Shown here piece after piece: positions 44,407 through 53,332 of a stretch of 64,000 bases of DNA (positions are counted from its first letter, which is position 1; the number at the start of each line of letters is the position of its first letter). The notes below the pieces were generated by a model. It was not told where the DNA came from, did no database searches, and saw only the letters and a list, made by a program, of their open reading frames with translations. The position numbers and the translations under genes were made by a program. The DNA is from Natronincola peptidivorans (lineage in GTDB: Bacteria; Bacillota; Clostridia; Peptostreptococcales; Natronincolaceae): NCBI RefSeq assembly GCF_900111615.1, contig NZ_FOHU01000002.1:186001-250000 (forward strand), read 5' to 3'.

Positions 44407-45612
44407 ATGAATCTATTAGAAAACATTCAACTGGCTTTTTCTACCATCAGAGCAAATAAAATGCGATCCTTTTTAACCATGCTGGGAATCATCATAGGCA
44501 TTGCTGCAGTTGTGGCGATATCAGCTATAGGGAATGGCGGAAGGCATGAAATAGAAAAGAGCATGGAGCAGTTTGGTACCAATCGGTTGATGATCTATAT
44601 GAATTGGGAAAAACAAAATGATTTTAGGCTTCGTGATTTTATCAATGATAGAGATATAGAAGCAATCAGTAGAATCGAAGGCATTGACGCCATTACCCCC
44701 TTATTCGAAGAATGGACCACCATTAGTGCTGAAAATCGGCATGCTGAGATTGTATTGGTGGGAGCCAATCCTGATAGTGAAATTATCACCAATGTAGAGG
44801 TTTTAAGGGGAAGGTTTATTACACAGCAGGATTTAGACAGTTATAATAATCATATGGTTATCTCTGAAAAGGATGCTCGAGAGCTTTTTGGCACTATTGA
44901 GGTTTTAGGGAAGACGGTTACTGTAAATACCTATAGAGGCCCTGTTGATTTTCGGATTGTAGGAATTGCTAAATATGAAGAAAATCTTTTCAGCGGCACT
45001 ATGAATAACGGTAGAGCTCAAGTCTATGTACCTATCACCACCATTATGAGGGTTTATAATCAAGAGGTATACTATGGTGTGAATCTAAAGATTACTCATC
45101 AGGAGGATATGGAGAGGATCGGAGAACAAGTTACAAGGCTATTGGAAAGATTGCATAACAATAGAGATATGTATATGGTTTTCAATTTAGAACAAATGAT
45201 ACAAGAAGTTGCTGGTGTTATCAATACCATAACCAGTGTGCTAGGTTTTATTGCAGGTATTGCTCTTTTAGTTGGTGGTATTGGGATTATGAACATCATG
45301 CTGGTGTCGGTAAGTGAGAGAATCCGAGAAATTGGCATAAAAAAAGCCATTGGCGCCAAAAGAAGGACGATATTATTTCAATTTTTAACCGAGTCCTCTA
45401 TTATCTCCCTTATGGGAGGTATTATTGGTATTATTCTGGGCTTTCTTTTAGGGATGGGGCTTTCCTACCTATTAAAGATGCCTCCACTGATTAGTGCTAA
45501 GGAAGTGGTATTTGCTTCTTTATTGGCCATGACAATAGGAACGGTCTTTGGGGTCTATCCTGCCAATAGAGCAGCTAAGTTGGATCCAATTGAGGCCCTT
45601 AGATATGAGTAG
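44407..45612 (+). CDS. MacB-type ABC exporter permease, copy 1
   Basis: 401 aa. Topology of the FtsX/MacB family: one N-terminal helix (FLTMLGIIIGIAAVVAISAIGNG), a large extracellular MacB_PCD domain (about 45-240) and three C-terminal helices with GGIGIMNIMLVSVSERIREIGIKKAIGAK (the conserved loop, about residues 282-). No ATPase domain; it depends on the separate ATPase at 46964. 18 bp after the MacA-like gene. Confidence 0.92.
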   Translation: MNLLENIQLAFSTIRANKMRSFLTMLGIIIGIAAVVAISAIGNGGRHEIEKSMEQFGTNRLMIYMNWEKQNDFRLRDFINDRDIEAISRIEGIDAITPLFEEWTTISAENRHAEIVLVGANPDSEIITNVEVLRGRFITQQDLDSYNNHMVISEKDARELFGTIEVLGKTVTVNTYRGPVDFRIVGIAKYEENLFSGTMNNGRAQVYVPITTIMRVYNQEVYYGVNLKITHQEDMERIGEQVTRLLERLHNNRDMYMVFNLEQMIQEVAGVINTITSVLGFIAGIALLVGGIGIMNIMLVSVSERIREIGIKKAIGAKRRTILFQFLTESSIISLMGGIIGIILGFLLGMGLSYLLKMPPLISAKEVVFASLLAMTIGTVFGVYPANRAAKLDPIEALRYE

Positions 45613-45616
45613 ATAT

Positions 45617-45668
45617 AAAATGAAAAATGAAGAATGAAGAATGAAGAATGAAGAATGAAAAATGAAAA
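45617..45668 (+). repeat. Heptad DNA repeat (AATGAAG/A)
   Basis: About seven tandem copies of a seven-base unit (AATGAAG, varying to AATGAAA) between the two permease genes. Non-coding; related in sequence to the repeats at 31333. An AT-rich slippage-prone tract. Confidence 0.7.
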
Positions 45669-45740
45669 GCAAATTGATTAAGTGACATAGGAAAAAGCCG
45701 ATAGAGCAAGAAGCGTAAATTAGAGTAAGGAGAAGATTTT

Positions 45741-46949
45741 ATGTTGTTAATAGAAACCTTAAGGGTGGCATTACAGAGTATATGGGCAAATAAAATGCGC
45801 TCTAGCTTAACTGTGCTAGGCTTAGTCATAGGTATATTATCGGTGGTGGTGATTACAACCTTGGGAAATGCTGCCCAGGCTGACATGACAAGCGTCTTTG
45901 ATGCCTATGGAAAAGGAAAGCTAAGTGTTGGTCTTCGACATAATAATGACCGCCCAGCTGTTTATCGAGACTATTTTAGTGATGAGGATATAACTGCTGT
46001 GGGGAGAATGGAAACAGATGTTTTTGCTGTATCTCCGGAGCTTAGCAGATGGATGACGATGTCACATGGCAATAAACAAATGAGTATAGATATGTATGGA
46101 GTAAATCAAAACTATCATGAAGTAGAAACTGTAGACATCATAAGAGGACGTTTTCTTACGGAGGAGGATGTTTTAGGTAGAAGAAATGTCATGGTAATTG
46201 ATGAAAAGGCTGCTAGATATCTATTTGGCTCCACTGATTGCATAGGAGAGATTGTCACCTTAACTACAGGGTGGCATACAGTAGAATTAATGATTATAGG
46301 TGTGGATAAGTTGCTGGATTCTGCAATTTTAAACATGGCAATGGGAAATTACGCTTATGGTTATATGCCTATTACCTTGGCTACAAGAATGGATTCAATT
46401 GACAGATATCCTATGCTTTTACTGCAGGCACAAGAAGGATTAGAGACAAACATAGTAGGAGAAAGGGTGTTAAGTCTATTAGAAAGAAGAAATAAAGAAA
46501 GAGATATGTATCGCGTATATTCCCATGAAGATGACTTAAGTCAAGTAAACGAAGGGATTGGATTTTTAACCTTAACTGTTTCTGGTATAGCAGGTATATC
46601 TCTCTTAGTTGGGGGGATTGGTATCATGAACATTATGCTGGTTTCCGTTACAGAAAGAACGCGAGAAATCGGTATAAGAAAGGCAATTGGGGCAAAACCA
46701 TCGGTGATTTTGCTGCAATTTTTAGTAGAGGCTGTTATTCTTTCTTTATTTGGAGGAATATTAGGACTTTCTATAGGAGGCTTGATTAGCTTTGGTATTG
46801 TTGGAGCATTAGGATTACCCTTTGTCATATCAAAGGGTGCTATCATTATGGCCTTTGTTTTTTCCACCACTGTGGGAATTGTTTTTGGAGTATATCCAGC
46901 AAATAAAGCATCAAAGCTAGATCCTATTGAAGCTTTGAGATACGAATAA
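45741..46949 (+). CDS. MacB-type ABC exporter permease, copy 2
   Basis: 402 aa, same FtsX/MacB layout as copy 1 (N-terminal helix LTVLGLVIGILSVVVITTLGN, extracellular domain, GGIGIMNIMLVSVTERTREIGIRKAIGAK and C-terminal FGVYPANKASKLDPIEALRYE). The ends are nearly alike in both copies while the extracellular domains differ, so the two probably form a heterodimer that arose by duplication (inference). The ATPase gene follows after 14 bp. Confidence 0.92.
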   Translation: MLLIETLRVALQSIWANKMRSSLTVLGLVIGILSVVVITTLGNAAQADMTSVFDAYGKGKLSVGLRHNNDRPAVYRDYFSDEDITAVGRMETDVFAVSPELSRWMTMSHGNKQMSIDMYGVNQNYHEVETVDIIRGRFLTEEDVLGRRNVMVIDEKAARYLFGSTDCIGEIVTLTTGWHTVELMIIGVDKLLDSAILNMAMGNYAYGYMPITLATRMDSIDRYPMLLLQAQEGLETNIVGERVLSLLERRNKERDMYRVYSHEDDLSQVNEGIGFLTLTVSGIAGISLLVGGIGIMNIMLVSVTERTREIGIRKAIGAKPSVILLQFLVEAVILSLFGGILGLSIGGLISFGIVGALGLPFVISKGAIIMAFVFSTTVGIVFGVYPANKASKLDPIEALRYE

Positions 46950-46963
46950 AAAGAGGTGTTAAG

Positions 46964-47680
46964 ATGATTAGCGTTAAGGATTTGAACAAGGTTTATGAGA
47001 ATGGCAGTATTGCTGTACATGCATTAAAAAGTGTCAATCTAGAAGTGAAGGAAGGAGAATTTATGGCAATTACAGGGCCATCCGGTTCTGGAAAGTCTAC
47101 CTTTATGAATGTCATTGGATGCTTAGATGGAGCAACCTCTGGGATATATATACTAGATGATGAAAAGATTGAAGATTTACCTGATAATGAATTAGCTGAA
47201 ATACGGAATCGAAAAATCGGATTTGTTTTTCAATCCTTTAATTTAATACCACGAACCTCTGCCTTAAAAAATGTAGAACTGCCCATGATGTATGCAGGAA
47301 TCAGTGGTAGAGTCAGAAAGCAAAAAGCTCTAGAAGCATTAGAAAAGGTAGGGTTAGGAGATAGAGTAGAGCATAAGCCTAATGAACTGTCGGGGGGACA
47401 AAAACAAAGGGTAGCCATTGCTAGGGCCTTAGTGAATAATCCTGCTATTATTTTGGCGGATGAGCCTACAGGAAATCTAGATTCAAAATCTACTCAGGAG
47501 GTAATGGATCTCTTTAAAAAGCTGAATGAGGAGGGGGTTACTATACTCATTGTAACCCATGAACAGGAGATTGCAGAGCAAACCAATAGAATTATCAGCT
47601 TCCTTGATGGTGAAATCATTATGGATAAAATAATAGAAAAAGAAAAACTAGAAAAGAAAGATCAATCGATAGAAGCTTAG
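46964..47680 (+). CDS. MacB/LolD-type ABC transporter ATPase
   Basis: 238 aa. Walker A GPSGSGKST (about 38-46), signature LSGGQKQRVAIARALVNNP, Walker B IILADEPTGNLDSKS and H-loop LIVTHEQEIAE: the LolD/MacB/FtsE subgroup. It energises the two FtsX-like permeases. The last codons lie inside the terminator stem. Confidence 0.95.
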   Translation: MISVKDLNKVYENGSIAVHALKSVNLEVKEGEFMAITGPSGSGKSTFMNVIGCLDGATSGIYILDDEKIEDLPDNELAEIRNRKIGFVFQSFNLIPRTSALKNVELPMMYAGISGRVRKQKALEALEKVGLGDRVEHKPNELSGGQKQRVAIARALVNNPAIILADEPTGNLDSKSTQEVMDLFKKLNEEGVTILIVTHEQEIAEQTNRIISFLDGEIIMDKIIEKEKLEKKDQSIEA

Positions 47681-47700
47681 GCTTCTATCGATTGATTTTA
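47661..47700. terminator. Perfect 16-bp terminator shared by two convergent genes
   Basis: ATCAATCGATAGAAGC and GCTTCTATCGATTGAT with a TTAG loop, ending in TTTTA. It contains the last codons of the ATPase gene (+) and of the small gene on the minus strand. Confidence 0.88.
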
Positions 47701-47852
47701 TCAGTTTCATTAGGGCTTCTCTTTCTCATTTCAAATATTGCTAAGTCTGTGGGAGCTATAGGATATAGCATACCATTGGATAAAACATTTTCACTACCTA
47801 ATCTTTGAGAAAGGGATCTTTTACGAGAAGTATTTCTATGTCTTCTAGCCAT
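47685..47852 (-). CDS. Small basic hypothetical protein (55 aa)
   Basis: Minus-strand frame with ATG at 47852 and GGAGTG seven bases upstream. The product begins MARRHRNTSRKRSLSQRLGS, very basic, and continues with GMLYPIAPTDLAIFEMRKRSP before a polar end. No Cys, no membrane segment. I do not recognise it; the Arg/Lys/Ser-rich start could suit nucleic-acid binding or a spore-core protein, but this is only a guess. Its 3' end lies in the shared terminator stem. Confidence 0.6.
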   Translation of the reverse strand: MARRHRNTSRKRSLSQRLGSENVLSNGMLYPIAPTDLAIFEMRKRSPNETDKINR

Positions 47853-48029
47853 AAAGATTCACTCCTTTAGAAATTTTATCCCTATTCTTAGTATGGACAG
47901 AAATAAAAAAAATACTAAATCAAAAAAATGTTAAATGCAAGTTTTCTGGAAGTAATATATAATCAATATAGACAATAATGGGTAGTATATGGATATATAT
48001 GCCTCTATGGAAGGAGGAAAACATAGAAA

Positions 48030-49073
48030 ATGACGAAAGATTTTACAAAAGAAGATATTATTACCTTAGCAATTGAAAGCAGTTGTGACGAAACCTCTGT
48101 CAGTGTTTTGAAAAATGGAAGAACTGTTTTATCCAATATCATAGCATCTCAGATTGAGCAGCATCAAAAATTTGGCGGTGTGGTTCCTGAGGTAGCCTCA
48201 AGAAAGCATATCGAAAACATCAATATTGTGATAGAAGAAGCTTTAGAGGAAGCAAAGGTTTCCTTTGAAGACATCACCCATGTGGCAGCAACCTATGGAC
48301 CTGGACTGGTAGGTGCGCTATTGGTGGGACTTTCAGCGGCTAAGGCTATTGCCTTTGCTAGAGAAATACCTTTAAATGGCGTAAATCATATAGAAGGACA
48401 TATCTATGCGAATTTTATTGAATATAGAGAATTAGAGCCGCCTTTTATCTGCTTGATTGTATCAGGAGGACATACTCACTTAGTATACATGAAGGATTAT
48501 GGGAAGTATGAAATATTAGGAAGAACAAGAGATGATGCAGCCGGTGAAGCCTTTGATAAAATAGCAAGAGCTTTAGGCTTAGGTTATCCCGGCGGCCCAC
48601 AAATTGATAAGCTTGCAAAAATAGGCAATAAGAAGGCCATAGCTTTTCCTAAAGCATATCTAGAGGAAGGCAGCTATGATTTCAGCTTCAGTGGATTAAA
48701 ATCTGCAGTATTAAATTATCTTAACTCTGAAAAAATGAAGGGTAATCCTATTGTTATAGAAGATGTAGCTGCCAGCTTCCAGCAGGCGGTGATTGAAATA
48801 TTAGTAGAAAAAACCATAAGCTGTGCTTTGGAAAAGGGTATGAAACAGATTACCTTAGCTGGCGGAGTTGCTGCCAACAGTGGTTTACGACAACTGCTGC
48901 AGGAAAAGGCAAAGGAGCATGATTTAGATTTAAAATATCCGTCTCTAAAGCTATGTACCGATAATGCAGCCATGATTGGATGTGTAGGTTATTATGATTA
49001 TATCAAGGGCCATCACTCAGCATTAGATTTGAATGGTGTTCCTAATTTAAAGATAGGAGAAAGACCCTTATAA
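48030..49073 (+). CDS. tsaD: tRNA t6A threonylcarbamoyl transferase TsaD
   Basis: Catalytic subunit that moves the threonylcarbamoyl group to A37 of ANN-decoding tRNAs. ASKHA fold, 347 aa: [15 protein letters not shown], the iron/zinc-binding HIEGH (about 117-121), [32 protein letters not shown] and [23 protein letters not shown]. It is separated from tsaE-tsaB-rimI by a five-kilobase exporter and a small gene. Confidence 0.97.
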   Translation: MTKDFTKEDIITLAIESSCDETSVSVLKNGRTVLSNIIASQIEQHQKFGGVVPEVASRKHIENINIVIEEALEEAKVSFEDITHVAATYGPGLVGALLVGLSAAKAIAFAREIPLNGVNHIEGHIYANFIEYRELEPPFICLIVSGGHTHLVYMKDYGKYEILGRTRDDAAGEAFDKIARALGLGYPGGPQIDKLAKIGNKKAIAFPKAYLEEGSYDFSFSGLKSAVLNYLNSEKMKGNPIVIEDVAASFQQAVIEILVEKTISCALEKGMKQITLAGGVAANSGLRQLLQEKAKEHDLDLKYPSLKLCTDNAAMIGCVGYYDYIKGHHSALDLNGVPNLKIGERPL

Positions 49074-49119
49074 GACTTGAAACTTTTGGAAAAACTACAT
49101 AACATTACTTGTATAATGC

Positions 49120-49178
49120 CCCCTCCCCCCTATGATATAATGGAATTGACATATTAACGATAATGGGAGGGGTTTTTT
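49120..49178 (+). promoter_or_regulatory. Hairpin that covers the ribosome site of the 55-aa gene
   Basis: CCCCTCCC (49120-49127) is complementary to GGGAGGGG (49165-49172), the Shine-Dalgarno region of the next gene, and six T follow at once. The same structure can act as the tsaD terminator. A TATAAT at 49135 between the arms could start a transcript lacking the covering arm. Confidence 0.55.
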
Positions 49179-49346
49179 ATGGAATTATTAGCATGGATGA
49201 GAAAAATCGACGGGAGCATGGGGAAAACTTCATTATTACAGCTAATTGATGAAATGCACGGAGCAATCGACGCACTATTAATGAAAACCAAGGAACAGGA
49301 AAACACCATCAAGGAACTAAGAGAAGCATTAGAACAACAGCAATAA
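49179..49346 (+). CDS. Small coiled-coil protein (55 aa)
   Basis: ATG 49179 with GGGAGGGG six bases upstream. The product MELLAWMRKIDGSMGKTSLL... is helical throughout; the second half (LMKTKEQENTIKELREALEQQQ, residues about 34-55) is a coiled coil. No Cys, no signal peptide. Family not recognised. It is too short for most gene finders, but ribosome site, codon use and composition look real. Confidence 0.6.
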   Translation: MELLAWMRKIDGSMGKTSLLQLIDEMHGAIDALLMKTKEQENTIKELREALEQQQ

Positions 49347-49395
49347 TATACATAATTTAAAAAAAAGTAGTGATTATGAGATTTTATGTTAATAA

Positions 49396-49431
49396 AAAAA
49401 CCCAACACTAGAAAGCTGTAGGGTTTTTTTA
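49396..49431 (+). terminator. Terminator after the small coiled-coil gene
   Basis: AACCC and GGGTT arms with an inner weak stem, then seven T. Confidence 0.7.
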
Positions 49432-49436
49432 TTGCT

Positions 49437-49580
49437 ATATATACACAGATTTATACACAGAGATAAAAAGGGAAAATGTTTACATTGTGGATAAAATATG
49501 ATTAATGATGCCTACAAGGGTAAAGCTTGTGGATAAGCCTGTGGATTCTGTGGGAAACATGTGGATAGGTGTGGATATAA
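49437..49580. promoter_or_regulatory. DnaA-box cluster outside the origin
   Basis: Two perfect boxes on the minus strand (TGTGGATAA at 49486-49494 and 49528-49536), three with one mismatch (TTATACACA 49451-49459 on plus; TGTGGATAG 49560-49568; TGTGGATAT 49570-49578), and two weaker ones (TGTGGATTC 49540, TGTGGGAAA 49549). AT-rich DNA flanks it. No dnaA or dnaN is near. The rest of 49580-49700 shows no gene. B. subtilis has comparable DnaA-box clusters away from oriC that restrain initiation (established knowledge). Confidence 0.75.
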
Positions 49581-49701
49581 CTTCCCATAATAATATATGC
49601 CATACCTATCTAAAATATGACTAAAAAATAATGTTAACATAAATTCGCCGATGGATGACAATAACAACTATATATATGACTATATACCCATTTTTAAAAG
49701 A

Positions 49702-49736
49702 AAGTCCCACCTTTATTTTTTAAAAAGGTGGGACTA
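49702..49736 (-). terminator. Terminator after pepV
   Basis: GTCCCACCTTT and AAAGGTGGGAC with a nine-base AT loop; T-rich run on the minus-strand side. Confidence 0.85.
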
Positions 49737-49770
49737 TATCCTGAGAGAAAACTAAGATCTAGAAAGTCTG

Positions 49771-51186
49771 TTATTTGACACTTGCCAAGTGATATAAAGC
49801 CTTTCCATATATATGAGTAATATGTAGTAGGTTTTCTATAGAAATAAATTCATTTTTTTGATGGGCAGTCTCTTCTTCACCGGGAAAAAGAGGGCCAAAG
49901 GCTACAATGTTCTCCATTGCTCGAGCATAGGTTCCTCCGCCTATGGTAATAGGGACTGCATCACTGTCTCCAGTCTCTTCTCGATACACCTTCATCAAAC
50001 TTTGAATCAGAGTATGCTCTTGGGGTACATATAAGGGTTTTGAGTCTTCATCTAAAACCAATTCAATCCCTGTGTCCTTTAATGCATCGCTTATTCCTGC
50101 CAGAACATCCTTGCCGGAGGAAGTGATGGGATATCTGACATTGATTTTGACATCTACGTGTTTTTCATCAGCATCAATGACACCAACGTTAAAAATAAGC
50201 TTCCCTGAAATGTCATCTTCAAACCCGCAGCCTATGCTTTCGCCGTTGTATTCCATTGCTATATTTCTATTATACATTTTAATAAAATCAAAGATACCAC
50301 CACTGCAGTCATGAAGCTCTCCTAGAAATAGCAATAGCTGAGAAATAGCATTATGACCTTTTTCAGGCGTACTTCCATGGGCTGAAATTCCTTCAGAAAT
50401 GATGGTGACAGCAGAATGATCCTGTATCATAGATAGCTTATACCCAGTTTTAGCAACAAAGCTCTCCAATAAGGCTTCAAGCCTAATAATATCCTCTTTT
50501 GGAGCTTTTAACACAGCCTTACATTTATCAGGTACTACATTGGGCCGAGTACCTCCTTGAATGCTTTTTATCATTATGCCAGCAGAAGGATTATGTCCCT
50601 TGGGCCACTTCTTTATCAACGAGAATACTTGAATTCCTTTTTCTCCATAGATTACAGGAAAATCTCCATCAGGAGTAAAGCCCATATCTGGATTTTTCTC
50701 TTTCTTTAAGTAATACTCCATATCCTTCATGCCCGTCTCTTCATTGGTACCAAATATAATCCTAATCCTTTTGTTAATGGGAAGCTGAGATTCCTTTAAA
50801 GCCTTCATAGCAAAAAGTGCAGCTACAACAGGACCTTTATCATCCATTGTTCCCCTTCCGAAGATCTTACCATCATGGATTTCTGCTCCATAGGGAGGAT
50901 AACACCATCCTTCCCCTTCAGGTACCACATCTAAATGGCCAAGAATACCGATGGTTTCTTCGCCTTCCCCCATCTCCGCAAAGCCCGCATAGCCTTCAAG
51001 ATTGGTTGTTGTAAAACCCATTTCTTCCGCCAAAGCTAAAGCATATTCTAAAGCAGCGTTTACACCTTCTCCAAAGGGCATGCCTGGTTTTGCCTCTTCT
51101 TCTAAACTTTTTATTCTTACAAGCTGTTGGGTTTGATGAATAAGATCATCACGATAACTGTTAATCAATTGAACCAGTTTTTCCAT
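49771..51186 (-). CDS. pepV: M20 dipeptidase PepV
   Basis: Zinc dipeptidase of the PepV/Xaa-His group, 471 aa. Metal ligands and catalytic residues appear in ILGHLDVVPEGEGW (His about 84, Asp 86), GRGTMDDKGPVVA (bridging Asp) and FGTNEETGMKD (catalytic Glu); the inserted lid domain spans about 180-380; GGGTYARAMENIVAFGP near the end. Cleaves dipeptides from amino-acid uptake. It follows the ABC-F gene by 30 bp in one minus-strand operon. Confidence 0.95.
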   Translation of the reverse strand: MEKLVQLINSYRDDLIHQTQQLVRIKSLEEEAKPGMPFGEGVNAALEYALALAEEMGFTTTNLEGYAGFAEMGEGEETIGILGHLDVVPEGEGWCYPPYGAEIHDGKIFGRGTMDDKGPVVAALFAMKALKESQLPINKRIRIIFGTNEETGMKDMEYYLKKEKNPDMGFTPDGDFPVIYGEKGIQVFSLIKKWPKGHNPSAGIMIKSIQGGTRPNVVPDKCKAVLKAPKEDIIRLEALLESFVAKTGYKLSMIQDHSAVTIISEGISAHGSTPEKGHNAISQLLLFLGELHDCSGGIFDFIKMYNRNIAMEYNGESIGCGFEDDISGKLIFNVGVIDADEKHVDVKINVRYPITSSGKDVLAGISDALKDTGIELVLDEDSKPLYVPQEHTLIQSLMKVYREETGDSDAVPITIGGGTYARAMENIVAFGPLFPGEEETAHQKNEFISIENLLHITHIYGKALYHLASVK

Positions 51187-51216
51187 TTTTTTTATCCTCC
51201 AAATATTTATTGATGT

Positions 51217-53121
51217 CTAGGCATCCCATTCCGCATAAAGCTGGTCAATTCGTTCCTTTAGCATGATTGTTTCTTTATGAATCTCTCGGCTTTTTTCAGG
51301 GTTTGTATAGATCTCCTGCTGACACAGGAGGGTCTCTGACTCTATAAGTTTTTCCTCTAATAGCATGATTTCTTCTTCTATTTTCTCGCGATTTTTTGCT
51401 AATTGACGCTGCTTGTCTCTTTCTTCCTTTTCTTTACGTCGTTCTTCCTTTAGCTGAGTTTTTGTTTTTATTTCAGTTTCTTCCTCTTGATATAATTGTT
51501 GATTTTTCTTTTCTACATAGTAATCATAATTTCCCAAAAATACTTCAGTGCCAGTCGCCTTTAAATCAATAACCTTAGTAGTAACGCGATTTAAAAAATA
51601 GCGGTCATGAGAAATTACAAAGATAGTACCATCATAGCGTAAAAGCGCTTCCTCTAATACTTCCTTTGAATCAATGTCTAAGTGGTTGGTAGGCTCATCC
51701 AGCAGTAGAAAATTTGCATTAGACAAAATCAGCTTTAAAAGAGATAATCGAGATTTTTCTCCACCACTTAAGTTAGATACAGGTTTATAAACATCTTCTT
51801 CTCGAAATAAAAAACTACCTAAAAGGGTTCGCACTTCAGTTTCCTTCATATAAGCATGTTCATCCCATATTTCATCAATAACCATCTTATCCAGATGAAG
51901 TCCTTCCTGCTCTTGATCATAGTAGCCCAAATCAACATTATGGCCTAAACGCAGTTGGCCATCACTGGCCTTAAGTTTTCCTAAGATAATCTTGAAAAGT
52001 GTGGATTTACCAATACCATTGGCACCAATCAAGGCAACCCTTTCTCCACGGTAAATGTCAAAGGTAACCTGACGAAATAGAGGTGTATCATCAAAAGCTT
52101 TCTCAAGATTTTCAATAGACAACACATCATTACCACTTTTAACGGTTGTTTGAAACTGCATTTTTGCCTTGGTCTGCTGGGTCTGTGGAGCCTGAAGTTC
52201 TTCTACTTTTGCCAGCTGTTTTTCCTTGCTCTTAGCACGGTTCATCAGCTTCTCTGTACCATGCTGACGAAGTCTGCGAATCATATCTTTTTGTTTAGTA
52301 ATTTCCTTCTGTTGCTGATGGTATGCCTTTAATTGGTGCTGACGAATAACTTGCTTTTTTTTAACAAAATCTGTATAGCTTCCTAGATAGCTCTCCAGTT
52401 GATGATTTTCTATCTCCATAATACGGGTAACCAATTGATCCAAAAAATATCTATCGTGAGAAATCATCAGCACAGTTCCTAGATAATCCTTAAGAAAACC
52501 CTCCAGCCATTCCACTGCCTCTATGTCTAAATGATTAGTAGGCTCATCCAGCATTAAAAGATCAGGCTTTGAAAGTAATAGCTTTGCAAGAGAAACCCTT
52601 GTTTTTTGACCACCGCTCAGCTGAGAAATAGGCTGAGAAAACTCATCCTCTGAGAAACCCAGACCCTTTAATACCCCTCTTACTTCACTGCGAAATCCAT
52701 AACCGTTACCTTCATTAAATGCCTCCAGCATACCAGCATATGCATCCATAGAGGTTTGTAATTGTGACGAGTTGCTTGGATCTTTCCCTAATACAGCAAT
52801 TTGCTGCTCTAATTCTCTAAGATTTTCCTCCATAGCTATTAAACCTGCAAAAACATCCACAACTTCTTCATAAACAGTATTGGCTAGATTTAATCTATTG
52901 TTTTGTTCTAAATAACCTATTGTTGTAGATTTTGAAATGTATAATTCTCCGTCATCATAAGGAAGCTGTTGACAAAGAATCTTAAAAAGGGTGGTTTTTC
53001 CTGCTCCATTGATGCCAACAAGTCCAACCCTTTCACCCTTGTTAATACTGAAGGAAATATTTTTTATAATTAAATCAACTCCAAAGGATTTACTTATATT
53101 ATTACAGGATAATACAATCAT
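51217..53121 (-). CDS. ABC-F family ATPase
   Basis: 634 aa, two ABC domains and no membrane part. First domain: Walker A GINGAGKTT, signature LSGGQKTRVSLAKLL, Walker B LLMLDEPTNHLD. Linker (about 245-320) is helical and rich in Lys/Gln. Second domain: GANGIGKST, LSGGEKSRLSLLKL, LLLDEPTNHLD. A C-terminal coiled coil (about 545-634) follows. ABC-F proteins act on the ribosome; whether this one is a housekeeping factor or gives antibiotic resistance cannot be told. AGGAGG upstream; pepV is downstream. Confidence 0.93.
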   Translation of the reverse strand: MIVLSCNNISKSFGVDLIIKNISFSINKGERVGLVGINGAGKTTLFKILCQQLPYDDGELYISKSTTIGYLEQNNRLNLANTVYEEVVDVFAGLIAMEENLRELEQQIAVLGKDPSNSSQLQTSMDAYAGMLEAFNEGNGYGFRSEVRGVLKGLGFSEDEFSQPISQLSGGQKTRVSLAKLLLSKPDLLMLDEPTNHLDIEAVEWLEGFLKDYLGTVLMISHDRYFLDQLVTRIMEIENHQLESYLGSYTDFVKKKQVIRQHQLKAYHQQQKEITKQKDMIRRLRQHGTEKLMNRAKSKEKQLAKVEELQAPQTQQTKAKMQFQTTVKSGNDVLSIENLEKAFDDTPLFRQVTFDIYRGERVALIGANGIGKSTLFKIILGKLKASDGQLRLGHNVDLGYYDQEQEGLHLDKMVIDEIWDEHAYMKETEVRTLLGSFLFREEDVYKPVSNLSGGEKSRLSLLKLILSNANFLLLDEPTNHLDIDSKEVLEEALLRYDGTIFVISHDRYFLNRVTTKVIDLKATGTEVFLGNYDYYVEKKNQQLYQEEETEIKTKTQLKEERRKEKEERDKQRQLAKNREKIEEEIMLLEEKLIESETLLCQQEIYTNPEKSREIHKETIMLKERIDQLYAEWDA

Positions 53122-53297
53122 AACCTCGTTGTCCTCCTAAAATTACTGAAAAAATAATGTAAAAGGGAAAAATATAAAAAAGCATTTCCTTAAACATAGT
53201 ATTTTTCTAAAATTTATTTGTATAACACTAATAGTTTAACAAAAAAAGTGGCAATAATAAAGGGTAAGCTGGCAAAGAAAAAAGAGTGAATTGAGGA

Positions 53298-53326
53298 TTT
53301 ACACTGGACTAAATATTTGTTATAAT
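53298..53326 (+). promoter_or_regulatory. Promoter of rex
   Basis: TTTACA (53298-53303), exact 17-base spacer, TATAAT (53321-53326). The transcript would begin near 53333, giving a leader of about 310 bases. Confidence 0.75.
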
Positions 53327-53332
53327 ACATAA

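Noticed and set aside
45690-45700. GCCGATAG as a fifth sigma-D promoter before the second permease
   Set aside because: The -35 (TAAG) has a 14-base spacer and the gene is inside an exporter operon with no motility link.
49437-49580. Possible oriC
   Set aside because: No dnaA, dnaN, recF or other origin genes within the window; a DnaA-box cluster outside the origin is the simpler reading.
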